Shown here in pieces: positions 8,494 through 17,703 of a stretch of 64,000 nucleotides of DNA. The translations under genes were made by a program, and so were the position numbers. The number at the start of each line of letters is the position of its first letter. Positions within the stretch are counted from its first letter, which is position 1. The notes beneath the pieces were generated by a model. That model worked only from the letters and a program-made list of their open reading frames with translations, searched no databases and was not told the DNA's origin. Source of the stretch: Gemmatales bacterium (GTDB lineage Bacteria > Planctomycetota > Planctomycetia > Gemmatales > Gemmataceae); the NCBI GenBank assembly GCA_026004675.1, contig BPJP01000005.1:1-64000 (forward strand). The letters run 5' to 3'.

Positions 8494-9567
8494 TTAGGCA
8501 CGAAAAACATCTTCAATCGACTCAGCCGTCAGGATTCGATCCGCCCAGGTCAAGAGTTGTTCCTGATCGGCCTCGCGAATTCGCCGGCCGTATTCCTCTG
8601 GAATCGTGCCGAACTTTTTGTTGAGCAGGCGCATGAGAACTTCCGCCTCGCCTTCCGATCGGCCTTTAGCCATGCCCTGCTGTATGCCCTGCTGTATGCC
8701 CTGGTGTATGCCCTGCTGTATGCCCTGCTGCAATCCCTTTTGTATGCCTTTTTCCATTCCTTCTGCCAAGCCTTCTTCAACCCCTTGGGCGTAGCCTTCT
8801 TCGCGGGCTTGTTTTCGCCACTGTTCGACCGTTTCCTTCAGCATGGCTCCATACTCCCGAAAATCTTGCAACTGCGCCGGCGACTCGATCAGACGTTTTC
8901 CCGATGCCGCAACTGCCTCCAGCCACCGGCCAATACGCAGCACCGTCTCGCGATGCTCCTCCACGCTCGCCCACTCCGACAACTCGGCAAACACCGCCTC
9001 GATATCTTCCTGGCTTCGGCACTGCTCCAGGCGAAACACGATCGCCGCCAAATTGTGCATCCCCGCCAATGCGGCCAAGTCTTGAGCATGCTCCTCGAGC
9101 AAAAAGTAACTTAATCTCGGCAAATACCGCGTCAACTCCTCATGGCCAGCGTCGGCAATCAATTCCCCCACATCCCGCGGCGCCGTCCACCGCCGCGTCC
9201 CATTATACAACACGATCGACACGACCGGCGGCAGCATTTCACTTTCCTTGATCTCCTTCTCGCTCAGCAAACGCTGATACAAAAGCCCGACATATACCAT
9301 CAGCCGCAACGCCATCAAACGGTCCACCGTCGACTGGAACTCGATCAACAAGTAGAGGTAAAGCCAGTGATCGCGAAAACGAACGCGCCAGATGACGTCG
9401 CTCTCCCGCTTTTCGAATCGCTCGCTGACGAAACTGGCGTTGACCGGCTCGAGCGAGTCGAGATCCAGATCGGCGACCCACGATTCGCTGATGAAGCCGC
9501 GAATCAAATCGGCGACAAGGCGCTTGTCGGAGAACAGCATCCTGTAGCCGGCATCGTGGTTGGCCAT
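8494..9567 (-). CDS. Rpn-family recombination-promoting nuclease/putative transposase, copy B
   Basis: Same domains as copy A. Five base differences separate the copies; four are synonymous and one changes Pro to Ser in the nuclease core region. Four of the five lie within about 70 bases (8840-8910), the fifth near 9220. Both copies keep full reading frames, the E-x-Q residues and the tetrapeptide repeat number, so neither looks decayed. Copy B reads into the truncated nucleotidyltransferase fragment. Confidence 0.87.
   Translation of the reverse strand: MANHDAGYRMLFSDKRLVADLIRGFISESWVADLDLDSLEPVNASFVSERFEKRESDVIWRVRFRDHWLYLYLLIEFQSTVDRLMALRLMVYVGLLYQRLLSEKEIKESEMLPPVVSIVLYNGTRRWTAPRDVGELIADAGHEELTRYLPRLSYFLLEEHAQDLAALAGMHNLAAIVFRLEQCRSQEDIEAVFAELSEWASVEEHRETVLRIGRWLEAVAASGKRLIESPAQLQDFREYGAMLKETVEQWRKQAREEGYAQGVEEGLAEGMEKGIQKGLQQGIQQGIHQGIQQGIQQGMAKGRSEGEAEVLMRLLNKKFGTIPEEYGRRIREADQEQLLTWADRILTAESIEDVFRA
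8672..8767. repeat. 12-bp tandem repeat inside Rpn copy B
   Basis: Identical in unit number and sequence to the array in copy A, 1575 bases further on. This shows no slippage since the duplication. Confidence 0.9.
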
Positions 9568-9830
9568 GCCGAGATTGTATGCCGTCAAAACAAACGGAAA
9601 AGGTTTGCCACCATGCTGAATTGGCTTAATCGCTGAAAACGCGCCCCCCGACTACGGCAGGATCGTCTTCCGTTTTTCCTGGAACAATTCGAGCCAACTC
9701 AACACGACGGCATCGCGGAATGTTTTATTTTTCTCGGATCATGAAAAATCCTGCGGACAGTATTCGCATTTCACCCCCTGCGTTGGCCATGGAAAACCAT
9801 GTTGCGGCCATAGTGGGTGCTTCATGTTCC

Positions 9831-10820
9831 TTATTTCGACGAACGAGCCTTCTCGATAACATCGGCAATCTTCACTGGAGCGCCGTTTTGCCGTTTGCTT
9901 TCATCCGCTGCCTCCATGAAGGCGAAAATCTCGATGGTTTCCTCGGCACTGACTGGCGCTTTCCCTGTCTTGAAAAACTTGCAGATTTCCACCAGCAAAG
10001 GAATGTAGCCCTCGTATCTACCTACAGGAACGATCGCTTTGCTGCCGAAAACCAGACCGCCGTAACCCGAACGCCCGTCGCGAATGCCGCGAAACGTGCC
10101 GATTCGGCCATCTTTCCATTTGCCAACCACCACATCGGTCCCTTTGGTGTTCGTTCGGCTAACTGACTCGCAGCCCGTGCCCATGATCGTGAAGAGCATT
10201 TCGCAGCCGTGCACGCCGTACCAGAACAGGTCAGGGTGATGCTCTTCGAGCGAACAGGGAGCGTAGATCGAACAGCCGATGACTTTGCCAACTTTGCTGT
10301 CGTTGCGCATGCCGATGATGCCCGAACTGAAACGGAGCGACGAACTCGAAAAGCACGGGACTTTGTATTTTTTGGCCAGTTCGAAAATTTCAATGGCGTC
10401 AGCGAGAGAGCCGGCCACCGGTTTGTCGATGAAAATCGGTTTGCCTGCTTTGAAGACCGGGATGGCTTGTTTCAAATGGGGTCGGCCGTCCACACTCTCC
10501 AGCAAAATGACATCGACTTTAGGCAATAAGGCTTCGATCGAATCGACAATTTCAACTTTGTACTTGTTGCGCAACGTTTCGGTAAAGCCCTTGACGCGGG
10601 TTCGGCTGGCGGTGACGTCCGGGCTGCCTCCGGGATAGGCGGCCACGACTTTGACGTCAGCCAATGGACCCTTCGCGTTCGGATCGTTCAAGGCCTTTGT
10701 GAAGGCCACGACATGCGAGGTATCAAGACCGATGATACCGGCTCGAAGCACCTTTTTCTCTTGAGCCGGGCACATGCCCGCAAAAACCAACACGAGCGCC
10801 GAAGCAAAAACAGTTCGCAT
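9831..10820 (-). CDS. Secreted Gfo/Idh/MocA-like oxidoreductase
   Basis: 329 residues. An N-terminal signal peptide ends at about residue 19 (GMCPAQ). A Rossmann-type domain follows (LRAGIIGLDTSHV), then LLESVDGRPHL and the GKPIFIDKPVAG segment carrying the EKP-like lysine. Gfo/Idh/MocA enzymes use a tightly bound NAD(P) to oxidise sugars and related compounds; here the usual GxGxxG is weak (GIIGLDTSH), so catalysis is uncertain. Secreted members are abundant in planctomycetes and may act on glycans in the periplasm. The stop codon TAA touches the edge of the duplication. Confidence 0.8.
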   Translation of the reverse strand: MRTVFASALVLVFAGMCPAQEKKVLRAGIIGLDTSHVVAFTKALNDPNAKGPLADVKVVAAYPGGSPDVTASRTRVKGFTETLRNKYKVEIVDSIEALLPKVDVILLESVDGRPHLKQAIPVFKAGKPIFIDKPVAGSLADAIEIFELAKKYKVPCFSSSSLRFSSGIIGMRNDSKVGKVIGCSIYAPCSLEEHHPDLFWYGVHGCEMLFTIMGTGCESVSRTNTKGTDVVVGKWKDGRIGTFRGIRDGRSGYGGLVFGSKAIVPVGRYEGYIPLLVEICKFFKTGKAPVSAEETIEIFAFMEAADESKRQNGAPVKIADVIEKARSSK

Positions 10821-10936
10821 GAGAGATCCTCTTGAGGTTGGAAGGAGGGACGCCGTCTTCAGCAGTCAACGTCTGCGAGTATGGTAATCGGCGTCGCCTC
10901 CGAAGGAAACCAGCTAATTGTCGGAAAAATCCGCTG

Positions 10937-12457
10937 CTACTTTGCATTCACCAGGTCGAGCAGGGCAGCGATCATCCCTTCGGTGGTAAACTCTTTGGCT
11001 TCTGCCGCGACGGGAAAACCCAACTCCTGCACGGTGGCACTTGTCACAGGGCTGATTGAAACGATTTTAACACGGCCCGTTTGCACTGCCTGTTTACCCG
11101 CCTCGTCGAGCGCACCGAAAAATCCCCGGGCGATATTCGAACTGGTTACAAAAACGAATTCCATTTCGCCGGCACAAACGAGACGGTAGGCTTCGCTGTG
11201 AATGTCGATGTCGTCCACCTGAGCGTAGACCGCGATCTGGGTGACACTGGCAACTTCGGCCAGTTGATCGAAAAGCAAAGGTCGGCCGCGATCTGCCCGA
11301 GCCAAGAGCACCCGTTTGCCTGCCACCTGCTCGCGCAATTCCTGGGACAGATTCTCCGAGCGGAATTCCGCCGGGATCAAATCGGGTTCGAGATAAAAAC
11401 GCCGAACCGCCTCGGCCGTCGCCGGCCCGATGACGGCAATCCGCGTTGAAGCCAGAGCCCGCAGGTCGAGTCCGATTTTGCGTAGTCGGCTGAAGAATGC
11501 TTCCACTCCGTTGCGACTGGTAAATACGAGCCAATCGAATTCTTGCAACTGCGACAGCGCTTCGTCGACCGGGCTCCAATCGAGCGGTTCGCGAATCTCG
11601 ACCACGGGAAGGGACCAGCACACGGCTCCGAGTTCTTCGAGTCGGCGAATCAGGTCGCTTGCCTGGTGCCGAGGCCGCGTCACCAGCACCCGTCGGCCAA
11701 ACAGAGGCCGGGCTTCGAACCACGACAACTTGTCCCGCAAAGAAACCACCGGCCCGATTAGGATCGTTGCCGGAGCTTGCAGTCCTGCATTCCGAACTTG
11801 TTCTGGCAAGTGTTTGAGCTGCGCCTGTACGGTTCGCTGGTCGCCGCGTGTCGCCCATTGGATGGCAGCCGCCAGCGTCTGGGGCGCTTTCCCGTGTTCG
11901 ATCAAGGCATCGACGATGGTCTCCAATCGGCCGAACCCCATGTAAATCACGATTGTGCCGGGGAATTTGGCTAACGCGGTCCAGTCGATCGCGCTTTCCT
12001 GTTTCTTGGGGTCCTCGTGGCCAGTGACGATGGCGACACCGCTGGCATAAGCGCGATGGGTCAATGGGATTCCCGCGCAGGCTGCCGCCCCGAGCGCAGC
12101 CGTGACACCAGGGACGATTTCAAAGGAAATACCTGCCTCATGGAGCAACTCCGCCTCTTCGCCCCCTCGGCCGAACACCAGCGGATCGCCCCCTTTCAAA
12201 CGGACGACGCATTTGCCTTCCTTTGCTTTCTCGATCAAAAGGCGGTTGATGTGCGGGCTGCGTTCGACGTGCAAGTCGGCCAGATCACGAACGCAGATCA
12301 ACTCGGCATCCGCCGGTGCTTGTTGCAGAATCTGCGGCGAGACCAGCCGGTCATAGATCACCACCTCGGCGCGGGAAAGGCACTCCAAACCGCGCAGCGT
12401 GATGTATCCCGGATGCCCGGGACCAGCTCCCACCAGATAAACTCGCGGCTCCTTCAT
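10937..12457 (-). CDS. cobA-hemD: Fused uroporphyrinogen-III C-methyltransferase / uroporphyrinogen-III synthase
   Basis: 506 residues. Residues 1-250 are SUMT: VYLVGAGPGHPGYITLRG at the N-terminus, VRLKGGDPLVFGRGGEE and the ITGH-like VTGHEDP. Residues about 255-506 are HemD (RRVLVTRPRHQASDLIRRL, then TSRNGVEAFF). The fusion converts hydroxymethylbilane to uroporphyrinogen III and methylates it twice with SAM to precorrin-2, the branch to sirohaem. The sirohaem nitrite reductase at 17704-20669 is a probable consumer. hemC (32108-33013) supplies the substrate and is not linked. CobA-HemD fusions are known in several bacterial lines. Confidence 0.93.
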   Translation of the reverse strand: MKEPRVYLVGAGPGHPGYITLRGLECLSRAEVVIYDRLVSPQILQQAPADAELICVRDLADLHVERSPHINRLLIEKAKEGKCVVRLKGGDPLVFGRGGEEAELLHEAGISFEIVPGVTAALGAAACAGIPLTHRAYASGVAIVTGHEDPKKQESAIDWTALAKFPGTIVIYMGFGRLETIVDALIEHGKAPQTLAAAIQWATRGDQRTVQAQLKHLPEQVRNAGLQAPATILIGPVVSLRDKLSWFEARPLFGRRVLVTRPRHQASDLIRRLEELGAVCWSLPVVEIREPLDWSPVDEALSQLQEFDWLVFTSRNGVEAFFSRLRKIGLDLRALASTRIAVIGPATAEAVRRFYLEPDLIPAEFRSENLSQELREQVAGKRVLLARADRGRPLLFDQLAEVASVTQIAVYAQVDDIDIHSEAYRLVCAGEMEFVFVTSSNIARGFFGALDEAGKQAVQTGRVKIVSISPVTSATVQELGFPVAAEAKEFTTEGMIAALLDLVNAK

Positions 12458-12637
12458 GCTGTATTACTATCCGATTTCGTTGCCTCTAGCGCAAAAGATT
12501 CCTGCCAGTCCGGACACGTTTGCATACTTGACAGCCTATGGCCAGAACCACTTGCCGGGCAACTGAAGGTGCCGCCTGACAGAGAGGAATCCTGACTCAG
12601 CCCCCCTTAAGTGGAGATCGCTCAATGGGGAATTACC

Positions 12638-12666
12638 TTGACCGTCCGACCGTCATCGGCTGAAAT
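12638..12666 (+). promoter_or_regulatory. Possible sigma70-type promoter for the Cache kinase
   Basis: TTGACC and TGAAAT separated by 17 bases, 45 bases before the ATG at 12711. The match is moderate (5 of 6 and 4 of 6), and the consensus is not proven in planctomycetes. Confidence 0.3.
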
Positions 12667-12710
12667 CTACCTGTCTTTGCAGCTTTACAGACTCGAGCAG
12701 CGACACCGGC

Positions 12711-15029
12711 ATGGAACGGGACCGCAACCTTCTTTTTGGCGCCATTGCCATGCAACTGGCGCTTATCGACGCAAAACAATTCGCTGATGCTTGCGCCAGT
12801 TGGGCGGTCTCGCAAGATCGGACGCTCGGCGATGTGTTACGCGAACGTGGCTGGATAAGCGATAATGATTACAAACAAATCGAAGAATTATTAAACCGCA
12901 AACTGGAAAAGCATGGTGGCGACGTCAGACATACGCTGACCGCCGTCACCAGCAACGAGTTTCGAGAAGCCCTTCAAAGTATTTCCGACCAAGAGATTCG
13001 TCATTCGATCATTGCGCCAGGGAACGATTCCCAAGACCTCGTTTCGACCTTATGTTTGCCCGTTCACGAGCAGGGACGCTATTCACTGATCCGCTTATAT
13101 GCTGAGGGAGGACTCGGACAGATCTATGTCGCTCGCGACAGAATATTGAACCGAGAAGTGGCGTTGAAAGAGATCAAGCCGCGTCAGGCGGCACAACCCG
13201 ATGCTCGCCGACGGTTTCTTCGCGAAGCCCAGATCACCGGGCAACTGGAACATCCCAATATCGTGCCGGTTTATGAGCTGTCATATCGTCCGGAAGACGA
13301 CCGTCCCTTTTACACGATGCGGCTAGTGCGTGGCCGAACGCTCCACGATGCCATCGAGGACTACCATCGCCGAGTTCGGGACAAAATTGCCGAACCGCTG
13401 GAGCAAGTTCACTTGTTGGAAGCGTTCATCAGCGTCTGCCGCGCTGTCGCATACGCACATTCGCGGGGTGTTGTGCACCGTGATTTGAAGCCGGAAAACG
13501 TTCTCCTTGGCGAATTCGGAGAGGTCGTCGTCCTCGATTGGGGATTGGCCAAAATGATCAATCAGCCAGAGGACAGCGAGTTCGCACACGTCGGTGTTAC
13601 GACGGAGGACAGCGAGACGCACAAAACAGCGGCCGGGCGCGTCTTGGGAACACCGGCCTACATGGCTCCGGAGCAGGCCGAAGGGCGGGTCGACCAGATC
13701 GACATTCGTACTGATATCTACGGGTTGGGAGCGATTCTCTTCGAGATCGTCGCCGGTGTCGCGCCGCATAAAGGCCCCAGCTCAGCGGAAGTTTTGCGGC
13801 GGATCATCAGTGGCCCTTCCCCGCGGCCTGACGCTGTCAACCGTAATGTTCCAGCGCCGCTGAACGCGATCTGCAAGAAAGCGATGGCCAAAGCTCGGAG
13901 TGACCGCTATCAGCGAGCTACCGATCTCGCTGACGATGTCCGTCGCTATTTAGCAGACAAGCCGATTTCGGTTTATCGGGCGCCGTGGACGGAACGAGTG
14001 GCGCAATGGGGTCGGCACCACCGTACCACGGTGTTTGCTGGGTTGACGGCACTTTTCGCAGTGATCGCCACCTCGGTCTTGTTTGCTGTTCAGATGGCCC
14101 AACTCGCCGATAAAGAACGGCAGGCGAGGCTCGATGCCGTCGCCATGCGCGACCAGGGCATCCAAGTGGCAGCTCGCTTTGCCGCCAGAACCATCGCTGC
14201 CGAAATGGATTTACGCTGGCGCATCCTCGAAGCAGAGGCGACCGACCCCCTTCTCCAGCAGACCCTGGAACAAGCCAAGCGCGGTCCAGTCTCAGAGGAA
14301 GCTACGAAGAAACTGCAAAAATGGCTTGAAAAACGCCATGCAGAACATTCCACTGTGACCAAAGCGGAAAGCTGGTTCGTCAACGATGCGAACGGAATCC
14401 AGCTGGCTCGGAGCCCGCACAACCCGCATACCATCGGCGAAACGTGGGCGTTCCGCGACTACTTTCACGGCCGGGGATACGACCTCCCTCGCAACCAATC
14501 CGCTCCCCCTATCTCTGATGTGCATTGTTCGATCGTATTTCAAAGCAAGGCAACCGGTGACTACATGGTTGCCTTCAGCGTGCCCGTCCGCAGCAACCTT
14601 CCCGACGACAAAAAATCGGTTATCGGCGTCCTTGCAATGACCGTTACGTTGGGCGACTTTACAGCATTGCAACTCGGCCTGCGCACTGAACAACTCGTCG
14701 TTCTGGTTGACACGCGAAACGATGCAATCGAACAAAAATCCGGCCTGATCATGCATCACCCTCTTCTGGCATCACGTCAAGTGGATGGGAATAACGTTCC
14801 TTATCGCCTGCCTCCTTCGTTCGTGCAAAAGATGCTTCGTCAATCCGCGGAACGGTATGTCGACGAGGGGAGCGCCGTCATCCTGATGCACGATTATCTC
14901 GACCCTGTCACCCCTGGCCGGCATTGGCTGGCGGCATACGAACCAGTCATTGTCAAAGGCAGGCCAGCGAAAGTGGCCAATACGGGCTGGTTCGTCATTA
15001 TTCAGGAACCCGCCGATGATTCGTCCTGA
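12711..15029 (+). CDS. Membrane Ser/Thr protein kinase with C-terminal Cache sensor
   Basis: 772 residues. An N-terminal region (about 1-115) resembles the docking segments seen in planctomycete kinases. The kinase domain lies at about 124-420: glycine loop EGGLGQIYVARD, VALKEIK, VVHRDLKPEN, DWG instead of DFG, and APEQAEG. One transmembrane helix is at about 436-463, followed by an extracytoplasmic Cache-like domain at about 540-700 (WFVNDANGIQLAR, GETWAFRDYFHGR, VIGVLAMTV). The layout suggests that binding of a small ligand outside regulates a cytosolic kinase. The ligand is unknown. The ATG at 12711 is the first in a frame matching the N-terminal domain. Confidence 0.9.
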   Translation: MERDRNLLFGAIAMQLALIDAKQFADACASWAVSQDRTLGDVLRERGWISDNDYKQIEELLNRKLEKHGGDVRHTLTAVTSNEFREALQSISDQEIRHSIIAPGNDSQDLVSTLCLPVHEQGRYSLIRLYAEGGLGQIYVARDRILNREVALKEIKPRQAAQPDARRRFLREAQITGQLEHPNIVPVYELSYRPEDDRPFYTMRLVRGRTLHDAIEDYHRRVRDKIAEPLEQVHLLEAFISVCRAVAYAHSRGVVHRDLKPENVLLGEFGEVVVLDWGLAKMINQPEDSEFAHVGVTTEDSETHKTAAGRVLGTPAYMAPEQAEGRVDQIDIRTDIYGLGAILFEIVAGVAPHKGPSSAEVLRRIISGPSPRPDAVNRNVPAPLNAICKKAMAKARSDRYQRATDLADDVRRYLADKPISVYRAPWTERVAQWGRHHRTTVFAGLTALFAVIATSVLFAVQMAQLADKERQARLDAVAMRDQGIQVAARFAARTIAAEMDLRWRILEAEATDPLLQQTLEQAKRGPVSEEATKKLQKWLEKRHAEHSTVTKAESWFVNDANGIQLARSPHNPHTIGETWAFRDYFHGRGYDLPRNQSAPPISDVHCSIVFQSKATGDYMVAFSVPVRSNLPDDKKSVIGVLAMTVTLGDFTALQLGLRTEQLVVLVDTRNDAIEQKSGLIMHHPLLASRQVDGNNVPYRLPPSFVQKMLRQSAERYVDEGSAVILMHDYLDPVTPGRHWLAAYEPVIVKGRPAKVANTGWFVIIQEPADDSS

Positions 15030-15060
15030 ATGCAGCCAACTGCTCCTCTCTGAGGTCGTA

Positions 15061-15477
15061 TCACTTGCTTTCCTGATTTTGTCGAATGAAAAGACTGAGG
15101 AAAGCTGCCAGCGCAGGAAATATCATAAACCAGACCAAATTCGGTGCTGTCAAGGTCGGTAGCGTGGTCGCAAGAAACAACAGAAAAAAGGCGATAACGC
15201 CGGACGAGAGACGACCAAATTTCCAACGATTGCGAAACGCCAGGCTACCTCCCGCCAGGGCCAAGACGGCTGATAAGAATAACAATGGATAGGTGCGTTG
15301 TCGCTGTTCGACTTCAGCTTTCAGCTCCGCCACCACTTCATCGCTCAAGTCAAGTAATGTTTGGGTCTCTTGCAACGCTTTTTCGGCACCCTTGCTTGTA
15401 GCCACGAGGACGGATTCACGCCACACCCAGCCGACGCCGACGGAAACCAACGATCCGACCAGAGCCAAGGCCAGCAC
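15061..15477 (-). CDS. Hypothetical membrane protein
   Basis: 138 residues starting with GTG at 15477; an in-frame stop lies about 50 bases upstream, so no longer form exists. There is an N-terminal helix (LALALVGSLVSVGVGWVW), a charged helical stretch of about 40 residues (KALQETQTLLDLSDEVVAEL), then three more hydrophobic helices and a charged tail. This may be a signal-anchored protein with an extracytoplasmic coil. I do not recognise the family. It converges on the Cache kinase with a 31-base gap. Confidence 0.6.
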   Translation of the reverse strand: MLALALVGSLVSVGVGWVWRESVLVATSKGAEKALQETQTLLDLSDEVVAELKAEVEQRQRTYPLLFLSAVLALAGGSLAFRNRWKFGRLSSGVIAFFLLFLATTLPTLTAPNLVWFMIFPALAAFLSLFIRQNQESK

Positions 15478-15692
15478 TGTCGACCTCAGTCCTTCCTGCT
15501 CTCGACTGGGAGAGTCTTATCTGTCGAAAGGAGAGGCCGCCTTTTCACTTTGGGGGTGCATGTATCTTTCCAATGTCATTTGTCGATTGTCGACTAGCTT
15601 CTTTCCTATTGGGATATCCGAATTATAATGCCGGTAACTTGCGCCTCAATCCGGCGCGTGCCAAGACGAAACCGATCAACAACGGAGATGCC

Positions 15693-16739
15693 ATGCCTGG
15701 ATTCGCCATCGTTGGCTGCGGAATGATCGCGCACTTTCACGCCAAAGCTCTCGCCGAGGTGCCCGATGCCCGACTTCTGGCACTGGTCGACCTCGTGCCC
15801 GAGAACATGGAAAAGGTCATGAAGACCATGAACACCAAATATGACACCTACACCGACATCAACAAGATGCTCGAGCGCAAAGATATCGATGTCGTCATCG
15901 TGGCGGCACCGAGCGGCGCCCATATGAATCTGGCCGTCGCTGCGGCCGAGGCTGGCAAACACGTCGTCGTCGAAAAACCTCTGGAAATCACCGTCGAACG
16001 TTGCAATCGCATCATTGAAGCGTGCCAAAAAAACAACGTCAAGCTTTGCACAATCTTCCCCTCCCGCTACCACGCGGCCAACCAGGCGCTCAAATCGGCG
16101 ATCGACAAGGGACGTTTTGGTCGCTTGACGTTGGGCGAAACCACCTGCAAGTGGTGGCGCTCCCAAGCGTATTACGACGAAGGGGGCTGGAAAGGAACGC
16201 GTGCCCTGGACGGCGGCGGCGCCTTGATGAACCAGGCGATTCACAACGTCGACTTGCTTTGTTGGATGATGGGACCGGTGAAGCGGGTCTTCGGTTTCAC
16301 CGCTATGCTGGCGCATGAACGCATCGAAGTCGAGGACACCGCCGTCGCTTGCCTGGAATTCGCCAACGGCGCGCTGGGGGTCATCCAAGCCACCACCAGC
16401 GTTTACCCTGGTATGCCGAAAACCATTTCCATTCACGGCGACAAAGGCACGGTCGTCGTCGAGCAGGAAGACATCCTTCGCTGGGAATTCGCCTCGGAAT
16501 CGGACGAGGATAAAGAGATTCGCGAAAAGTTCGCGCAAAAAGTCGGTGCTTCCGGCGGGGCGAGCGACCCCGCCGCCATTTCGCACCACGGGCATGCTTT
16601 GCAATTAACCGACTTCGTCCAGAGTCTCAAGGAAGGTCGTGATTCGCTGGTCGGCGGCGCCCAAGGACGCATTGCCGTCGAAGTCATCGAAGCCATCTAC
16701 AAATCCTCGGATGAGGAACGCTGCGTGCACTTGCAGTAA
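15693..16739 (+). CDS. Gfo/Idh/MocA family oxidoreductase
   Basis: 348 residues without a signal peptide. It opens with the NAD-binding motif FAIVGCGMIAHFHAKAL (GxGxxA type), followed by VVIVAAPSGAH and HVVVEKPLEIT, which has the catalytic-lysine motif EKP. The C-terminal domain contains WKGTRALDGGGALMNQAIHNVD with the conserved histidine. This is a complete cytosolic sugar or cyclitol dehydrogenase type. I chose the ATG at 15693 because it begins directly before the Rossmann strand and has GGAG 6 bases upstream. Confidence 0.9.
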   Translation: MPGFAIVGCGMIAHFHAKALAEVPDARLLALVDLVPENMEKVMKTMNTKYDTYTDINKMLERKDIDVVIVAAPSGAHMNLAVAAAEAGKHVVVEKPLEITVERCNRIIEACQKNNVKLCTIFPSRYHAANQALKSAIDKGRFGRLTLGETTCKWWRSQAYYDEGGWKGTRALDGGGALMNQAIHNVDLLCWMMGPVKRVFGFTAMLAHERIEVEDTAVACLEFANGALGVIQATTSVYPGMPKTISIHGDKGTVVVEQEDILRWEFASESDEDKEIREKFAQKVGASGGASDPAAISHHGHALQLTDFVQSLKEGRDSLVGGAQGRIAVEVIEAIYKSSDEERCVHLQ

Positions 16740-16770
16740 CAAGATTGGCATCCCTTGAGGAATCCCGGCT

Positions 16771-17512
16771 CTAGCGCGTTTCCAGAGCGTCGGCTTTTTC
16801 CAATAGCATTTGCGCCGCTTGTTCGGCGGAAGCGGCTTCGGCATCGATGCGACGAGTACGATCCGCGCTTCCAGTCGTAAACATGGCCGTTACCCGGTAA
16901 TCTCCAGACGCCAATCGTTCGATATGAAAGCACGTCGCTCCCAGTTGTTCGAGTCGGCGATGGGCGGCGGTCCAATCGAAAACCGGTTTCGACGCGGTCA
17001 GTCCTAATTCCTCTGGTGAGGGTAAACGCAAAGGCGCGGGTTTAACTGCGTTTGCCGGCTCCGAGTCGTTGGATTGGGCGCGAATCACGGGTGGAGGCAA
17101 GGGACGGCTCGACTGGTTTCCTGATTGCCTGGTGTGGTTCGACACCCCGTACGGAGGCTGAGGTGCATAGGCAACCGGCGATGAGGGGGAGGCTGGTCGC
17201 TGCAAACGAGGAACAGCTGCGCTACCGCTCTGTTGCGGAACCCAAGCCGACCCTGTCGACATCATATGATTCGCGGGCTGTCGCTGTTGCGGCCCACGTC
17301 AGGGGATAAGACCGCGGATAGGTAGCAGCCGGCATATACACAGCTGGTGGCGATGGAGGAATTGCCTGGGAAAACATCATCGGCGAACCGCCGAATACGG
17401 GAGCACATCCCGCCGGACCTCAGCCAGCGCCGCTTCGCGATTCGAATAAAAGCACGCCTGCCAGCGCGCCGATCACCTGCAAGCAAAAAATAAACGCATC
17501 CTTGCGTTTCAT
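16771..17512 (-). CDS. Secreted proline-rich hypothetical protein, interrupted
   Basis: The gene starts at ATG 17512 behind a strong GGAGG, with a signal peptide (MKRKDAFIFCLQVIGALAG). An in-frame TGA occurs at 17422-17420 after residue 30. The same frame then stays open with a plausible Pro/Ala-rich sequence (GCAPVFGGSPMMF). At the plus-strand CCC of 17293-17295 removal of one base joins YPRSYPLTW to PQQRQPANHMM and on to the C-terminal globular part (FDWTAAHRRLEQLGATCF). Total length is a multiple of three plus one, supporting one extra base. If TGA were TGG the gene would be whole. The C-terminal 80 residues resemble a small alpha/beta domain. Function unknown. Confidence 0.6.
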
Positions 17513-17703
17513 AAAGCCTCCCTGCGTTCGGTTTCGTTCCGATTGCTCGATGTTGTGCGGACCATAACGGCGAGGCCGCCACGAAAAAAGAGCAACTTCG
17601 AGGAAATGCACAATTTACAAACCATTGGTTACAATTACAAAACCTGCGTAGGCAATCCATTTAAGAGGGTGTTGAAGAAGAACGCTGGCAAAACCATACG
17701 AAT

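Larger units (their letters stand above)
8257..9831. repeat. Tandem duplication, copy 2 (1575 bp)
   Basis: Second copy, ending within the stop codon of the oxidoreductase gene at 9831. The sequence to the right of it (the oxidoreductase) and to the left of copy 1 (rest of the nucleotidyltransferase) reconstructs the single-copy ancestor. Confidence 0.95.

Noticed and set aside
6682..9831. Duplication as an insertion sequence or composite transposon
   Set aside because: No terminal inverted repeats, target-site duplication or transposase with DDE; it is a plain tandem duplication.
9720..10166. 148-codon plus-strand frame at the end of copy 2
   Set aside because: It runs antisense through the oxidoreductase C-terminus and has no start signal.
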